A DNA stretch of 64,000 bases from Cryptomeria japonica (GCF_030272615.1 NC_081414.1:782790119-782854118), one strand, 5' to 3'; shown: positions 44,837-56,359, numbered from the stretch's first letter. Notes: generated from the sequence alone by a model not told the origin. Program-made: numbers and translations.

Positions 44837-46065
44837 GATCGACTTGGGGAAGGATCCAACGGTCGGCGTTATCTCGCAAGGGTGAGGTGCTCGCCTTTTA
44901 AGGCCGCGAAATAGCGAGGACGAATGTCAGCCGTCCATGTGTCGTGCGGAGAAAGTAAAGGTTGCGACCGTCAAAGAAGGTAGGGCCCCCCCTACGTGGT
45001 CTTCTCTGGCGTATTAGAGGGCAGCACGTGGCACAGGTCGCCACAGTCAGCATGTTAAGATTAAGGATCAAAAGTGGGCCCCAAAGATGAGTCAGCTCAC
45101 AGGTGGAGGTGACCTGGCAGGGACAGCTCTTAAACTTCATTGAGACCCCGTGGCTCCTTCCAGCGAATGAAAAGTCGACAGGTCAGCTTCGAAGATGACA
45201 GGGCGCCAGGTGTCCGTGGAGTGTCCGTGGGCCCACCTCTTCTGAAAGCTCCTAACAGGGTTTAAATGCCGATCAACTTGAGAAAGGATCCGACGGTCAG
45301 CGCTATTTCGCGAGGGTTAAGTGCTCGCCTTTTAAGGCTGCGAAATAGCGAGAATGAATATCAGCCGTCCATGTGTCACGACGGGGTAAGTGGAAGGCAT
45401 AGCTGTCAGAGATAGCTGGAGCCCCGTGGCTTTCTTCTGGCGTATTATAAGGTAACACGTGGCACAGGCCGCCACAGTCAGTAGGACAAGGCGCCAGGTG
45501 TCCATGGCGTGTCTGTGGGCCCACCTCTTCTGAAAGCTCCTAACAGGGTTTAAATGCTGAGCAAGTTGAGATAGGATCTAACGGCTCGCGCTATTTCACA
45601 GGGGTAAGATGCCCACCTTTTAAGGCTGCAAAATAGCGAAAGTTAACCTGGACCGTCCACGTGTCTTGATGACACGCGGTCTAAAAGGAAGCTGTGGGTC
45701 CCTATAGTATATGCTTGACAAATGAAAATGTGACAGGTCGGCTCCGAAGATGACGAGGCACCAGGTGTCCATGGCGTGTCCGTGGGCCCACCATTTCTGA
45801 GATAGACCTGTCGAGACTGAAGTGGGGCCCCCATGGTTCTTCTTCCGGCAAGTGACAGAGCGACAAATCAGCACAGTTGATGACTAGATACCAGATGTCA
45901 CTGATGACACAGCGGGCCTACCATTCCTGAGGACTTTTTCGAAGGATTAAAAGGTGATCAACTTGAAAGATGATCCAACGGTCCGCGCTATTTCGCAGGG
46001 GTAAGCTGCTCACTTTTTAAGGCTGCGAAATAGCGAGAGTTAATGAGAGCCGTCCACGTGTCATG
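44837..46065 (+). repeat. Four-unit stem-loop array in 3' LTR U3
   Basis: Units near 44837, 45268, 45557 and 45953. Stems: 45301-45311 with 45340-45350 (CGCTATTTCGC / GCGAAATAGCG, perfect 11 bp) and 45986-45997 with 46024-46035 (perfect 12 bp). In unit 3 both arms have CA in place of CG, which weakens pairing. Confidence 0.8.
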
Positions 46066-46107
46066 ATGATGACATGGCAAAAAGGGTAAAACATGGGCCC
46101 ACCATAG

Positions 46108-46114
46108 TATAAAG
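46108..46114 (+). promoter_or_regulatory. Candidate TATA box of giant LTR (3' copy)
   Basis: TATAAAG, the counterpart of 24553-24559. Confidence 0.5.
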
Positions 46115-46611
46115 AGCGACATTCAACCAGTATCAAAACAGAATGTGAGAGGATTTTCTAAGCCAATGGTCAGATGCCGCATGGTATTATGCAGCAAATA
46201 AAAAGACAGGACTTAGACTAAGGACAAAGCCATCAAAATGAAATTCACAGAGAGATACTTGCAGAAAGACTGCGACCCGTTGGAGCTAAAATATGAATTC
46301 TTGTATGAATTCGATTTTGAAAGGACGGCCGAAGCATGCGGAATCAATGTTATAGTTAAGGCCCAGAGTACAAGCATTTGATTTCCTAACAACCAAGTAA
46401 GGATACCTTTTAAAAGGATTGTTGCAGAGGAAGCAAACGCAGAGTTATCTTTTACAAATATAGAGAAGGCGAACTGGTTGCAGAGCGAATTTCTTCAAGC
46501 AAGCATCAGGTTTTTTCTTATTTTGCAGCCATTTTTGTGTTGTAATAAGTGAAATTGTTCTCGTATAACAGAAGTGTTTTAAGAAGTGATATTCCTCTGG
46601 TTGTATTTCAA

Positions 46612-49600
46612 ATGGCGCCTAAAAGGGAATTTTCTGGTAAAGTTGATTATCTGGAAAGAAGTGTATGTGATGACTTTTTAGAGCAGTTGACGCTATCAAC
46701 TAACCAGGCGTCTAAGGCCAAAGAGTTAGTACCCAGGGCTCCCTGACCGAAAATTGGAGAAGGATTATATGACAAGGGTAATTGGTTAAGAGACCCACAG
46801 GTTGGATTGTCTGGGTTGGGGTTATTTAAAATCGGATTTCGGATGAGGAATTCTCCTGCTCCTCAAAATAGCATTTGGGAATTAGATGTTGGGAAGTTGG
46901 TGGTCCCAGGGGTGTTCATGGATACAGATTTGTTAACCCAAATGGCATTGAATTGTGATTCAGTTACAAGGTGTATCCGGGATGTAAATGGAAAAACCCT
47001 CGTGGAGATTAATGCAGAAGAGTTGAGAAAAGCATTTTGGCTCAGTGAGTTCACCAATTTCTTGGAACCTATAAACTTCACACAATTAGCTCAGGTATAT
47101 AGGGCACAGAGGACTCATCTCAGGAATGGGCCTCTCAAAGAACTTTTTCTGAAAATAGGAGGGTTAGCAGTTGTAGGGCCCAATACACAAGAGCCTTTTT
47201 CACTAAGTATGTTTACCTTGAGGGCAAAAGGGATGTACTGGGCACTTTGCCAAGTTTTAGGAGAGGATGCTAAATCTAATATGCCAAATCATTATCTGTT
47301 AATGATTTTTCAAATTCCGAATCCTTCTCTTGCTATTACATTTGATTATGCTTCCTATATTGCTGATGCTATCCACGGAGGATTGATAGGGATAAAGAAT
47401 GGAAAGGTGGATAGGCCATTTGGGTGGTATTCATTATTGATGCACCTCTTCCTCTTCAAAGGTGGAGATTATTTCGCCAGTGGATTGGACCTGGTAAAAG
47501 AAAAGGAGGGAGAAAAGATGCCGGTACAATTATGGAGTACTGTATTGTCATGGGATAGAGAGGATGCAAGTTTTCTAAAGTTTGATAAATATTTTGCATC
47601 CAAGATAAGGACTCTCCTTTGCTTTGACAATCCAAGAGTCCCCAAGGTTCTTCTGGAATTCTTAAGACCAAAAGAATTCGCAGAGAGTATCAAGATAGTT
47701 CATAACTGGGGTGATATGTACTTGTATCCAGTTTCCACAGTTTTTAGAGTCTTTGGTTTCAGAGGCACCCCATTTTTGTTACCATACCAGGTCCCCCTCA
47801 AAGTGGGAATAGCTGAGATTCTCAGACAAATTGGTGACTTGCAAGAGGCAGAGTTAACAGGCAGAGGTAAAGGGACTATTTTCCCTACAGCTACAGTAGC
47901 CCACCAATTTATAATCACCAAGGGAGGCTGGAAATGTTTTGAGGATTTCCTCAAACCCTACCATTTGTCCACTGCAGTGTCTAGATGTGCTGATCCGGAA
48001 GACTTCTACAATGGTGTATTCCAGAAGAAAGTAGCATGCAGAGGTAGGCCTCATCAGTTCCACTTTCCTGAAGACCTCATCAGGAATGAATTTGATTTGG
48101 ATGAGCAGGAGTTAAGGAAGGAAAAGTGGGTGGCTTATAGGAAGGCCCTGGATTTTGTGCATCAATTTGATGCTAGCTATGACCCATTGTCTAGCTTCTT
48201 CCCATTGGAAGAAAAGATAAAATTTTTGATTATTTGTTTTGAGGATGTGATGCAGACAATAAAGGAGAAAAGGGAAGTTGTAACTAAAAACAACCCTGAG
48301 AAAGCAAGAATGGTTTTAGGGAAATCAGCTCCTACTAAAGCCATCCCTCCTGGTGATTACACCCTGCATAAGAAAGCAGGTTACAGTGTGTTGGTGTCTG
48401 CAAGAGGGGAACCCTCTTCATCCAAAGGGAAGAGGAAAGCACATGAAGTCATTGACATACAAGACAGCCCAAAGAAGCAGAGGGTGGGGAAGGAGGTGCA
48501 ATCAGATACACCCTTATATTCCCCATCCGAATCCCCTCTCCACATTGGAGATGAACAAGCAGCAACTGAATACCTCTCTCAGTTGGGTAGCTTGGGGGAG
48601 ATTGCGTATACATATGATAAAGTGGAAGAAGGGATGCCAGAAGAGCCCATTGAAGCACAAATGGACATCACTTCAACTGAACTCAAAGGCCAGGAGTGGG
48701 ATCCTGAGATAAAGAAGGCCACTAGTGCCTTTCTAGCGGATGATAGTTTTGTCACATCTGAAGCATTCATGCAATTTATCTGGAAACAACATATAGATAA
48801 GTATAATGCTAGATGTGAAACAAGAAAGGCAGAACAACCTGATAAAGATCCAGCCTCAGTGGTGGAAGAAATAAAACAGGAGATGATGGAAGAATTCAAA
48901 ACCATCACTCCTGAACAGGGAAGAGATTTAGTAGCACAAGTTGGAGTGCTCATTCTACCAGAATGGAATATTGCTGATGCTCTGGTGCTGGATGCAGTGA
49001 GAAAAGAAACCAAACCCATGGAAGGGGTTACATTCAGTAAAGACAATGCTGCTCTAGTCATGTGGTCCCTTAAGAGAAATGAGGACAAGAAGGGTATAGA
49101 CACCACAGGGACAAGTCACATTGGTGGATTAATGGTCAAGAGAGTAGAGAGTACAGGGGTAGTAGAGGCTGCTAGCACAGTGTTGGAGACTGCCAAATTT
49201 AGTGTTGCAGTAGTTGAGAAGGATGCTAAAGAAAAGGAAGCCCTCCAGTTCAAATTGGAAACAGTCTTGAAGGCTTATGATAGTGCCAAGGAGGAAATAA
49301 GAGGCAAGGAGAGTATTATTGCCAAATTGCAGAGCTAGTTAGCAGGACAACGTCCACAAGGTGAGTCTTCAACATTAATGATCACCTCTTCTCCTGCAAG
49401 ACCTCCACCTACTAGCCCCATTATTGAGCTCCCACCATCTCCTGCACCTTCCAGCTCTCAGATGATAGAGATAAATCCCCAAGAATTGGAGAGTCTTAAG
49501 CAAACTCAGGCCTATTATGCAGGGAAGTATGAAGAAAAGATCAAGGCCACAGTCTCCAGTTTTGCAAACACTATAAATGCTTCACTCCTTCACAATAGTG

Positions 49601-50256
49601 TAGGAAAATTCATGGAGATATGGACTGAGTTGAGAAGAGATAAGGCCATCTTGACACCCATTTTTGACAGATGGAGGCCTAGGGAGCAGGATTTGGAGTT
49701 CATGTGTGTTTCCTGTGATGAAGCAAGGGCCAATCCCATTATAAAGGCTACTTCTGATGTTGCTAAAGTTTTAATGCAATTAGCTGCAGATGTAGACAAT
49801 ATGGACAGGAAGGTCAATTTGTGCAAAAAGGAATACGCTGATCAAGTTTTTGAGTTGCTTCCAAGAATTTTTGCCAATCCAGACCAGCTGAAAGACAAGC
49901 AGGTATGGCTCAATGAGATAGATGCTAAGTTGTCAGCAAGGGTCAAAGGAATCATTGATCTCGATGACACCTCATTCTTTGTTCTAACCATACAGGAAAT
50001 AGAAAGAATTAAATCACACTACAGTTTTCTTAACTCAGAAGTCAACAAACTGAGGAATTCTTGGAAAGGGTTGACTAAAGTTAAAAGTGATGTTATTAAT
50101 TTTGTATGGCCGATCGAGGAGACGTATAGTGAGTGGGGAGTTAAATATTCCACTCGAGATCCGGAGCAGTTAGAGAGTGCCCCTGAAGAGCCAGAAGAGG
50201 TTGCAACTGAACAACCCGTCCAACAGACTGCTGAAGAAGCTGAAAAGAGCGCATAA
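46612..50256 (+). CDS. LTR-borne 1,214-codon reading frame, function unknown
   Basis: ATG at 46612 (MAPKREFSGK). The frame runs to TAA at 50254 with two internal stops: TGA at 46744-46746 (CGA in the other LTR) and TAG at 49336-49338 (shared by both copies). I recognise no domain. Residues about 65-560 are mixed alpha/beta-like and rich in Phe, Leu and Trp. A bipartite nuclear-signal-like cluster is KGKRK (605-609) plus KKQR (621-624). Residues about 874-908 look like coiled coil, a Pro-rich stretch (PPPTSPIIELPPSPAPSSS) starts near 929, and the end is Glu-rich. No transmembrane segment, zinc knuckle or catalytic retroviral motif is seen. It could be an accessory factor or a captured host gene; both are guesses. 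Confidence 0.7.
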
Positions 50257-51184
50257 CTGAAATTGTAACCTCTTCAATTTTTGAAGTAATTGTAACAAAC
50301 TTTCCTCGAGAAGTCCGAAGCTTTGTGCATCCATATTGTTATAAATGGATACCAGGACTAGAGAGAAAGGGATCACAAAAATTTTGTAAGAAAATGTTGC
50401 AGAAATATTATCTGAGCTTTTCCAAAGATTAATGGAGAATCAGACTTTTGTAAGATCTTTTCAAATGAATATCAATATACAGGCCGTCAGTTTGGAATGA
50501 AAGCTTTGTGTTGTCTTCAATCTTGTCCTTGAGTTTATTTACTCTTTTTCATTCAGAATTGTCTAGGATTTTTCTGTTTGAATGAAATTGTAAGGCAATC
50601 TCAGTATGGGTGTTTCTAGCTTTTCTCTTTAGGAGGGAAATTAAACATGCATGACCACTCTACCAGTAAATACTTTAGGAGAAGCTTTGAATTTTGAGGG
50701 CCGTAGTTTATTTTGAAGTGATTAAATTCTTGTTGATGTTAGGCATCTGCAAGGATAAATGGAAACCAAGTTGATGGGAAGTATAGAGATATTTTGTTTC
50801 AGGAGTTTTATTTGAGTTTGAGTGACTCTGTAGCCTTGGATAAAGCACTGGTAGTAATCGAAGGCTGTTTATTGCATACTTTGTTGATCAAATATGTTGA
50901 AGTTGAGTATTGTTTCATCCTTTGTTTTCAATTGTTTTTCAAGGTGAATGAATCCACTGGTTTCTGGACTGGTTTGCTGTGGATTTGTTGCTTAAGAGTG
51001 TGGAGTTAATTCACAGAAGGTATACCCACCTAGGCTCAAAGAAAGGTCCGAAGTGTAGAAGGTCTAACCAAACCTTGTCATATGTTGTCTCTAGAATCCC
51101 TTTATCCTTAATGTCTCCTCGGCACTCATTTCAGATTGTATTATTTTAAGGGCATTGAAGGGAAATCAGATTTTGAGAACAACA
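50257..51184 (+). other. Non-coding LTR end (3' copy)
   Basis: T-rich. It follows the reading frame and should include the polyadenylation region if the frame lies in R or U3. No gene seen. Confidence 0.5.
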
Positions 51185-51189
51185 GATAT
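51185..51189. repeat. Target site duplication GATAT (right)
   Basis: Exact partner of 22958-22962. Tat-1 sequence resumes here. Confidence 0.9.
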
Positions 51190-51898
51190 CCTAGTATGGT
51201 ACAGTAACCGGTTACTGGAAAGTGACTCAAAAACTGACTCACATGAGTGGTAATTTGATTCCATATAGCTTAATACTTCAAATAAAGAAGACACATCACT
51301 ACCTCCACCCCGCAAAGACATCCCTATTTATGAAGAAGCACAGATAAAGACCCTTGGGTTCTTGAGCAGGAAATTTCTTCCATAGACCCTACGTCACATC
51401 CTATGCCTGATTCTGATAGAGAGAGTACCATCAGTGACCTTAACCATAACATCTTAACCCTCACTAATATATCTAATGAACTTAACCTAATCGATGAGGT
51501 AATCCCCATTATCCATCCCGAACTCATCGAATGGAACCAACCTAATCCCCCATGTCTTGACCTTTTCCAAAATGATGAGGCAATCATTGACTTTTTGGAA
51601 CTAGGATAACATACCAAGCGGGGATCACAAAGATGGATTCTCCATTGAACTTAATAGCGCAACATACTTTGGGGTGGATGCCAAACCTTTCAGCTGCAAA
51701 AATATAACAATAAAACATGGATCTTCCAGTGAAAACCACACTGTAGCACTGTTTGATCTCACAAAAGTAAAAAGAAAGAGCATATCCAATGGTGAAAACC
51801 TCTCTGAGGCACATGAGGATGAAAGGTTTGACATTCTCCCTTCTAGTACACAGTAGGAATGATCAACAATTCTCATTGAAGAGACAAAAGAATACAAC
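51190..51898 (+). pseudogene. Tat-1 polyprotein between protease and RT
   Basis: Broken frames continue Tat-1. The segment 51403-51609 is acidic (NHNILTLTNISNELNLID) and 51674-51856 is polar. They lie directly before the RT start and have no domain I know, which fits the variable protease-RT linker of Tat elements. Confidence 0.5.
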
Positions 51899-52790
51899 AT
51901 GGGGACTCTTGAAACTCCTCACCATATACATCTGGAATCTCTTTTAACTCCAAAGGAACAACCTAGGTTTGTAGAGTTCTTCCAAAAGCATCAGATCAAC
52001 TTCTCATGGTCCTATGCAGACATGCCTGGTCTTGATCCTGATTTAGTCATGCATCACCTCACCATAGTAGAAGGAGCCAAACTTGTCAAGCTAAAACTTC
52101 GCAAGATGCATCCTTAGATTGTGGTATTAGTCAAAGCAGAACTCAAGAAAATCCTAGATGTTGGTTTTATTAGACCAATTGATTATGTAGATTGGATATC
52201 CAATATTATGCTCGTCAGCAAACCAAATGGGGGCATCCGTATCTGTACTAACTTTAGATATTTAAACAAGTCATGTCCTAAAGATGACTTCCCCCTACCA
52301 AACATTGACATAATAGTGGACCTAATAGCAGGACATGCCATTCTTTCACTCATGGATGGCTTTTCAGGATACAATCAGATAAAGATCGCACCAGAGGATC
52401 AACATAAGCCGACCTTCACATGTCCATGGGGAACATACTACTGAAATGCAATGCCTTTTGGTCTAAAGAATGCAGGAGCGACCCATCAATGAGAAATGAC
52501 CACCATCTTCCATGACATGATGCATACTATAATGGAAGATTATGTTGATGACTTACTGGCAAAATTACTCACAAGAGAAGGTCATCTATAAATATTAGAG
52601 AAAATCTTTGATAGACTAGAATAATATCGTGTGCGACTCAACCCAAAGAAATGTGTCTTTAAAGTAACCTCGAGGAAACTTCTAGGATACATTGTCTCAA
52701 GCAAAGGTATTGAGGTCGACCCAACGAAAGTCAAGGCAATCATGGACATGCCACGACCAAAGAACATTAGCCAACTAAGGATTCCAACAA
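51899..52790 (+). pseudogene. Tat-1 reverse transcriptase
   Basis: Homology starts with LLTPKEQPRFVEFFQKHQIN and SWSYADMPGLDPDLVMHHL. A TAG at 52117 replaces a Gln codon. Then come GFIRPIDYVDWISN, RYLNKSCPKDDFPLPNID, SLMDGFSGYNQI, MPFGLKNAGAT and the active site YVDD at 52541-52552. Further stops occur at 52442, near 52491 and later, including within LNPKKC-type sequence. The sequence is clearly Tat-like. It is non-functional. Confidence 0.88.
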
Positions 52791-53289
52791 GCATTCCAGA
52801 TGCTTAAAGACTATCTCATGAATACACCATTGCTGATCCCACCAGATCCAAGTAGGCCTTTATTATTCTATATATCAGCAACAAGTACAACATTGGGTGT
52901 ACTATTGGCACAACACAATGCAGAAGGGAAAGAGTGTGTTGTTTACTACATCTCATACACAGGTTGGCTATGAACTCAATTACATACCTATTCAATGAGC
53001 TTGCCTAGCAGTAATCTTGGCAGCCACTAAACTGAGGCACTATCTGTTAACACATAAAGTACAACTAATTGCAAAGATCAATCCACTCAAATACTTACTT
53101 AGCAAAGTAGCATTGACAGGCCGCTTGGCCAAATGGGTGATGATTCTGAGTGAATTTGACATCAAGTATGTGGACCGTAAAGCTATCAAAGGCCAAGTCA
53201 TTGCAGATCAGTTGGCCGATGCTCCCCTCATAGGAGATCATCCTCTCATTTCCAATTTTCCAAATGAAGAGATATTCATGATCACAACA
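52791..53289 (+). pseudogene. Tat-1 RNase H (gypsy type)
   Basis: Follows RT after a frameshift and a stop. Motifs are LLFYISATSTTLGVLLAQ-like, then AATKLRHYLLTHKVQLIAK, PLKYLLSKVALTGRLAKW and FDIKYVDRKAIKGQVIADQL. These match the degenerate RNase H of Tat elements, which lacks the first Asp. Stops interrupt the beginning. Confidence 0.82.
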
Positions 53290-53826
53290 GCACAACCATG
53301 AAAACTATACTTTGATGGGTCATACACTAGGCATGGCTTGGGGGCAGGCATTCTATTTATCACACCTCAAGGTGAGAGCATCTCGAAGTCTTACAAGCTC
53401 ACATTCCCATGCCCAAACAACATAGTAGAGTATGAGGCCTTGATCACAGGACTCAGGCTAGCCATACAATGCAAGTTACAAGAACTACAAGTATATGGTG
53501 ACTCCCAAATGGTGATTCGACAAGTAGCAGATGAATATCAAACTAAAGATGACAAACTCATGCCGTACAAACAAATGGTGGATAGTCTTAAGGCATCATT
53601 TACTACTATCACCTTTGAGCAAATACAAAGAGATCAGAATTGAGCTGCTAACGCTATGGCTGCCATTACATCTCTCATAGATCTTCCACAAAATTCAACA
53701 TGCTATGAGTTCTTAGTCGAACAACTTTGGATTCCCGCTTATGATATCCCCGAATCTGAGATAATATTTCACCTTATCAGTTCTAAATCCCCATGCTATG
53801 GCGTAATGCTCCTACCCTAGTCGGAC
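53290..53826 (+). pseudogene. Tat-1 second RNase H (downstream)
   Basis: LYFDGSYTRHGLGAGILF, VEYEALITGLRLAIQ and VYGDSQMVIRQV are the D, E and D motifs of the archaeal-like RNase H of Tat elements, placed after the first RNase H as usual. A TGA at 53641 and the lost last Asp (AANAMAA) make it inactive. Homology ends before 53828. No integrase follows. Confidence 0.85.
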
Positions 53827-53827
53827 T

Positions 53828-54121
53828 TGTAAAACCCGTTTGACCTTGGTTGACTTCCTATGTGGCATTCTTGAATGGTAGGTTAACCGTGATGCAATGT
53901 GTATTTTAGATACCATAAATAACCGTGCATACCTATTATTGTGCTTTTGCATCGGTTCTTGTGTAAATGTGATTTTTTCCTAACTCTTCTGATAAATCTT
54001 GAGCTAATGCCTTCATTGAATATGTATATGTATATGTATGCTTTCGTGATTCATGGGTGCAGGAGATTGCAGGTACAACACCGCCTAGGGCGAGGTTCAT
54101 CTCCTTCGGGATTCGCAGGTT
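53828..54121 (+). other. Unassigned sequence, possible start of another LTR
   Basis: Tat-1 coding similarity stops and TGTAAAACCCGTTTGACC begins at 53828, a TG start typical of an LTR. The stretch includes a short (TATATG)n run near 54019-54038. It is cut at 54126 by the next element and may continue after 61921. No partner LTR is in the window. Confidence 0.35.
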
Positions 54122-54126
54122 TTAGT
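54122..54126. repeat. Imperfect target duplication TTAGT (left)
   Basis: Matches TGAGT at 61917-61921 at four of five positions. One substitution since insertion would explain it. Confidence 0.6.
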
Positions 54127-55380
54127 TGTAGCATCCTAAAATTTGACACTTGCAATTTCAACTGCATTTGGGTCATCACGATGGTGACGCAACACTGAAC
54201 CTGAATGGAGACCCCGAAACTTGTTCATGACACCAAAAATTGCATTTTTCAGCACCCTGGCCTGATCCTCCTTGCACCCTGCTGTCCCTAGAGGTGGGAC
54301 CATGGCGCCCAGCGCCCTGGTCCTTCAGGACTAGGGCGCCCAGTGCCCTGGTCCCCCAGGACCATGGCGCCCAGCGCCCTGGTCCCTGGCCCTATTTTGG
54401 GCCCGGTCTCTTATGGGTCTTCGTGTCTTTAAGTTTGCAAATTGGAAAATATTGTTTCCTAGTCGGCCCAAGGTTGGAAAAATCAGTCTTTTAACCCTAA
54501 TTGGCAAGTATATAAACTGCATTTCCCCTCCCACTTGAGGAGGCAAAAGAAAAGAGGAAGGACATATGTGTGCAAGAGGCAGAAGCGATATTCAAACATT
54601 CAAGCATTCAAGCATTCCTTCAAGCAATTGAGCATTCTAAGTCTCCATTCAAGGCTAAGTGTTGCATTCAAGACAAGGATTCAACCATTGAAGAGGAGAT
54701 CACTTACAACATACAAAATACAACATTCATTACACCTTCGCATGTAAGAATACAAACATTCTTACAACAAGGTATCAGTACTTGTTTACATTACAAACAT
54801 TTACATTTACAGCATTCTCATTTCTTGGTTAATTCCAAAATTGGGGTTTGACCTAAAGGCAAACCCCTAATCCCTAACCCCCCAATCCTCCTCTCTTTTC
54901 TATGTGTAGGTTGCACGTACGCGGCTGTAATTGAAGATCTGGAATCCTTGTGCAAAGACGAACAGATCCCCCTTCGTTTTGTAGATTTTTTGGAGGACCG
55001 TGTGCACGCCGGGCGCCATCGTCCTGTCAACTTTCACCCGAATTTGCAGAACAGCATCATGTCGACATTTTACTGCTAATTCCAGGTCTGCAGCTTCATC
55101 CCGTATTCCTATCTCTGTTTATAAGCAAATCTTTCTTACTTTACATGCATTCCTAGTTCAATCTTTCTATCTACATTCTTTACAAAAGAGGGTATCCTTG
55201 ATGTCTCAACCCTTGAAACTCATTTAGAATCCAATCCTACATTGTGTGGGATTGGATCTTGTGGGTTTCAACCCCTCTTTTGAATGTAAAGTCCCTCCTA
55301 AGTGAAAACCATTAATCCTAGTGACCCCCTTTCTCCTTGGAGTGGGGGAGAACCCCTAGGGTTCGATTTTTTGCTTTACA
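54127..55380 (+). repeat. 5' LTR of the 54127 element
   Basis: 1,254 bp. It is 62 bases longer than the 3' copy because the GC palindrome array (54297-54388) has two more units. A (CAAGCATT)-like run lies near 54600-54630. Part of the hairpin module is at 54962-55068. The short frames in it are shared by both LTRs and have no domain. Confidence 0.92.
54297..54388 (+). repeat. GC-rich palindromic array, three units
   Basis: About 31-base units of the form GGACCATGGCGCCCAGCGCC followed by CTGGTCC. Each unit is itself nearly palindromic (GGACCA...TGGTCC). The other LTR has a single unit at 60897-60925. Confidence 0.85.
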
Positions 55381-55383
55381 TTT

Positions 55384-55403
55384 TGGTGAACCTGACGTGA
55401 ACA
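55384..55403 (+). other. PBS-like site of the 54127 element
   Basis: TGGTGAACCTGACGTGAACA, three bases after the LTR. Confidence 0.78.
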
Positions 55404-55739
55404 TCCTAATTCTGATTATTCATGGTTAGATCTGAAAAATTTGCTTCCATAATTACATTTTCATGTTTGATCTTTTGCAAATTTTAGAGGTTAATTGCAT
55501 AAAAACCCTAAAATTTTCTTTTTAGTAATTGAGCTTGTGAAATGTTTAATTGTTAATGCTTGTTTCAGATCTACCCTTCTACTGCAAATTGTCAAATCAT
55601 ATCTGTGCTTTAATTTTGAAAATTAAGTGGTTAAGTGTCAAAACCCTAATTTTTAAAACCCTCTTGATTCAGCCTTTGACTGATGATTTCACTGATTAAA
55701 ACACTTCCAAATCGGCTATAACTTTGGATTCTGCAACAA

Positions 55740-55850
55740 AATCATAATATCTCTCATCCCTGAAAATTTGGAAAAAATTTGTGAGGACCGTGTGCACCCC
55801 GAGCGCCATCGTCCCCGACATTTTTTCCGACATTTCGGGAGCTAGATCTT
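55740..55850 (+). repeat. Hairpin module, copy 3
   Basis: CCTGAAAATTTGGAAAAAAT, then the GGACC/GGTCC-type arms, then CGACATTTTTTCCGACATTT and GGGAG. Same order as at 27218. Confidence 0.7.
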
Positions 55851-56359
55851 ACTGTATTTTTCTGCTAAAATCCAGAATTTTGGCTGATTTCATCAATTCT
55901 AACACTTTCAAAATTACAGTCAAAGTTGGTCTAGGGATTGCTTGGATTAAGGCTTCTAATCATTCAAAAATTGTTGAAACTGAAATTCATGTCAAAATTG
56001 TGTTTCTTACTATCCTAAATCTGAAAAGTGTGTTGGCCTTCATTCGAAATTTCAGTGCTTTATTCAAATTTTTGCAATTTGTGACTTTTGAAATTAGACG
56101 TTTAATTACAACAACCTTGATTTCCACTTTCAAAATTGAATTTTGCATGAAATTGAGTCAATTTTTAAATTTCAAAACCTGCATTGCTTTTAGTATTCCC
56201 TCTAAAATCATAAAATTCAAAATTTCAGTTTCCCTCTCTTTTTCAAAATTCAAATTTTGCATTTTTCAACAATCTTGGTAGGGTTCAATTTTGAGATTGC
56301 AACTTTAATTTGGTCTATCTACAGATCGTAAAATCACTCAATTTTTTCAGGTTAGCTTT

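Larger units (their letters stand above)
22963..51184 (+). mobile_element. Giant-LTR Tat-like Ty3/gypsy element
   Basis: Direct copies 22963-37328 (containing a 7.7-kb insertion) and 44518-51184 are each 6,667 bp once the insertion and its extra CATTG are removed. They begin TGTTATCAC and end GAACAACA. A PBS (TGGCGACTCTGCTGGGGA) follows the left copy and GATAT duplications flank the whole. Internal region 37329-44517 encodes gag, protease, RNase H-like, RT, RNase H and integrase in one frame broken by five or so stops and one frameshift. Net size without the nested element is about 20.5 kb, of which 65 percent is LTR. Each LTR carries a long reading frame of its own. Confidence 0.92.
44518..51184 (+). 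repeat. 3' LTR of the giant element, uninterrupted
   Basis: 6,667 bp, TGTTATCAC to GAACAACA, followed by GATAT. Same content as the 5' copy: stem-loop array 44837-46065, TATA-like box 46108-46114, reading frame 46612-50256, and a non-coding end (50257-51184). Confidence 0.93.
15644..53827 (+). mobile_element. Tat-like Ty3/gypsy element (Tat-1), interrupted and 3'-incomplete
   Basis: The LTR (15644-17093), PBS, long leader, gag, protease and G-patch (19625-22513) resume after the giant element with RT, RNase H and a second RNase H (51899-53826). The order RT, RNase H, second RNase H is the usual Tat/Ogre arrangement. Integrase and 3' LTR are not seen, because another LTR-like sequence starts near 53828. 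It is decayed by many stops. The GATAT duplication at 22958-22962 and 51185-51189 proves the two halves were once contiguous. Confidence 0.8.

Noticed and set aside
22963-51184. Tandem or segmental duplication as an explanation of the two 6.67-kb copies
   Set aside because: Perfect 5-bp duplications, TG...CA ends, the PBS directly after the left copy and gag-pol between the copies fit an LTR pair much better.
55781-56281. 166-codon frame in the leader of the 54127 element
   Set aside because: It runs through a hairpin module and low-complexity Lys/Phe/Ile-rich sequence, without domain or homology to the gag downstream.
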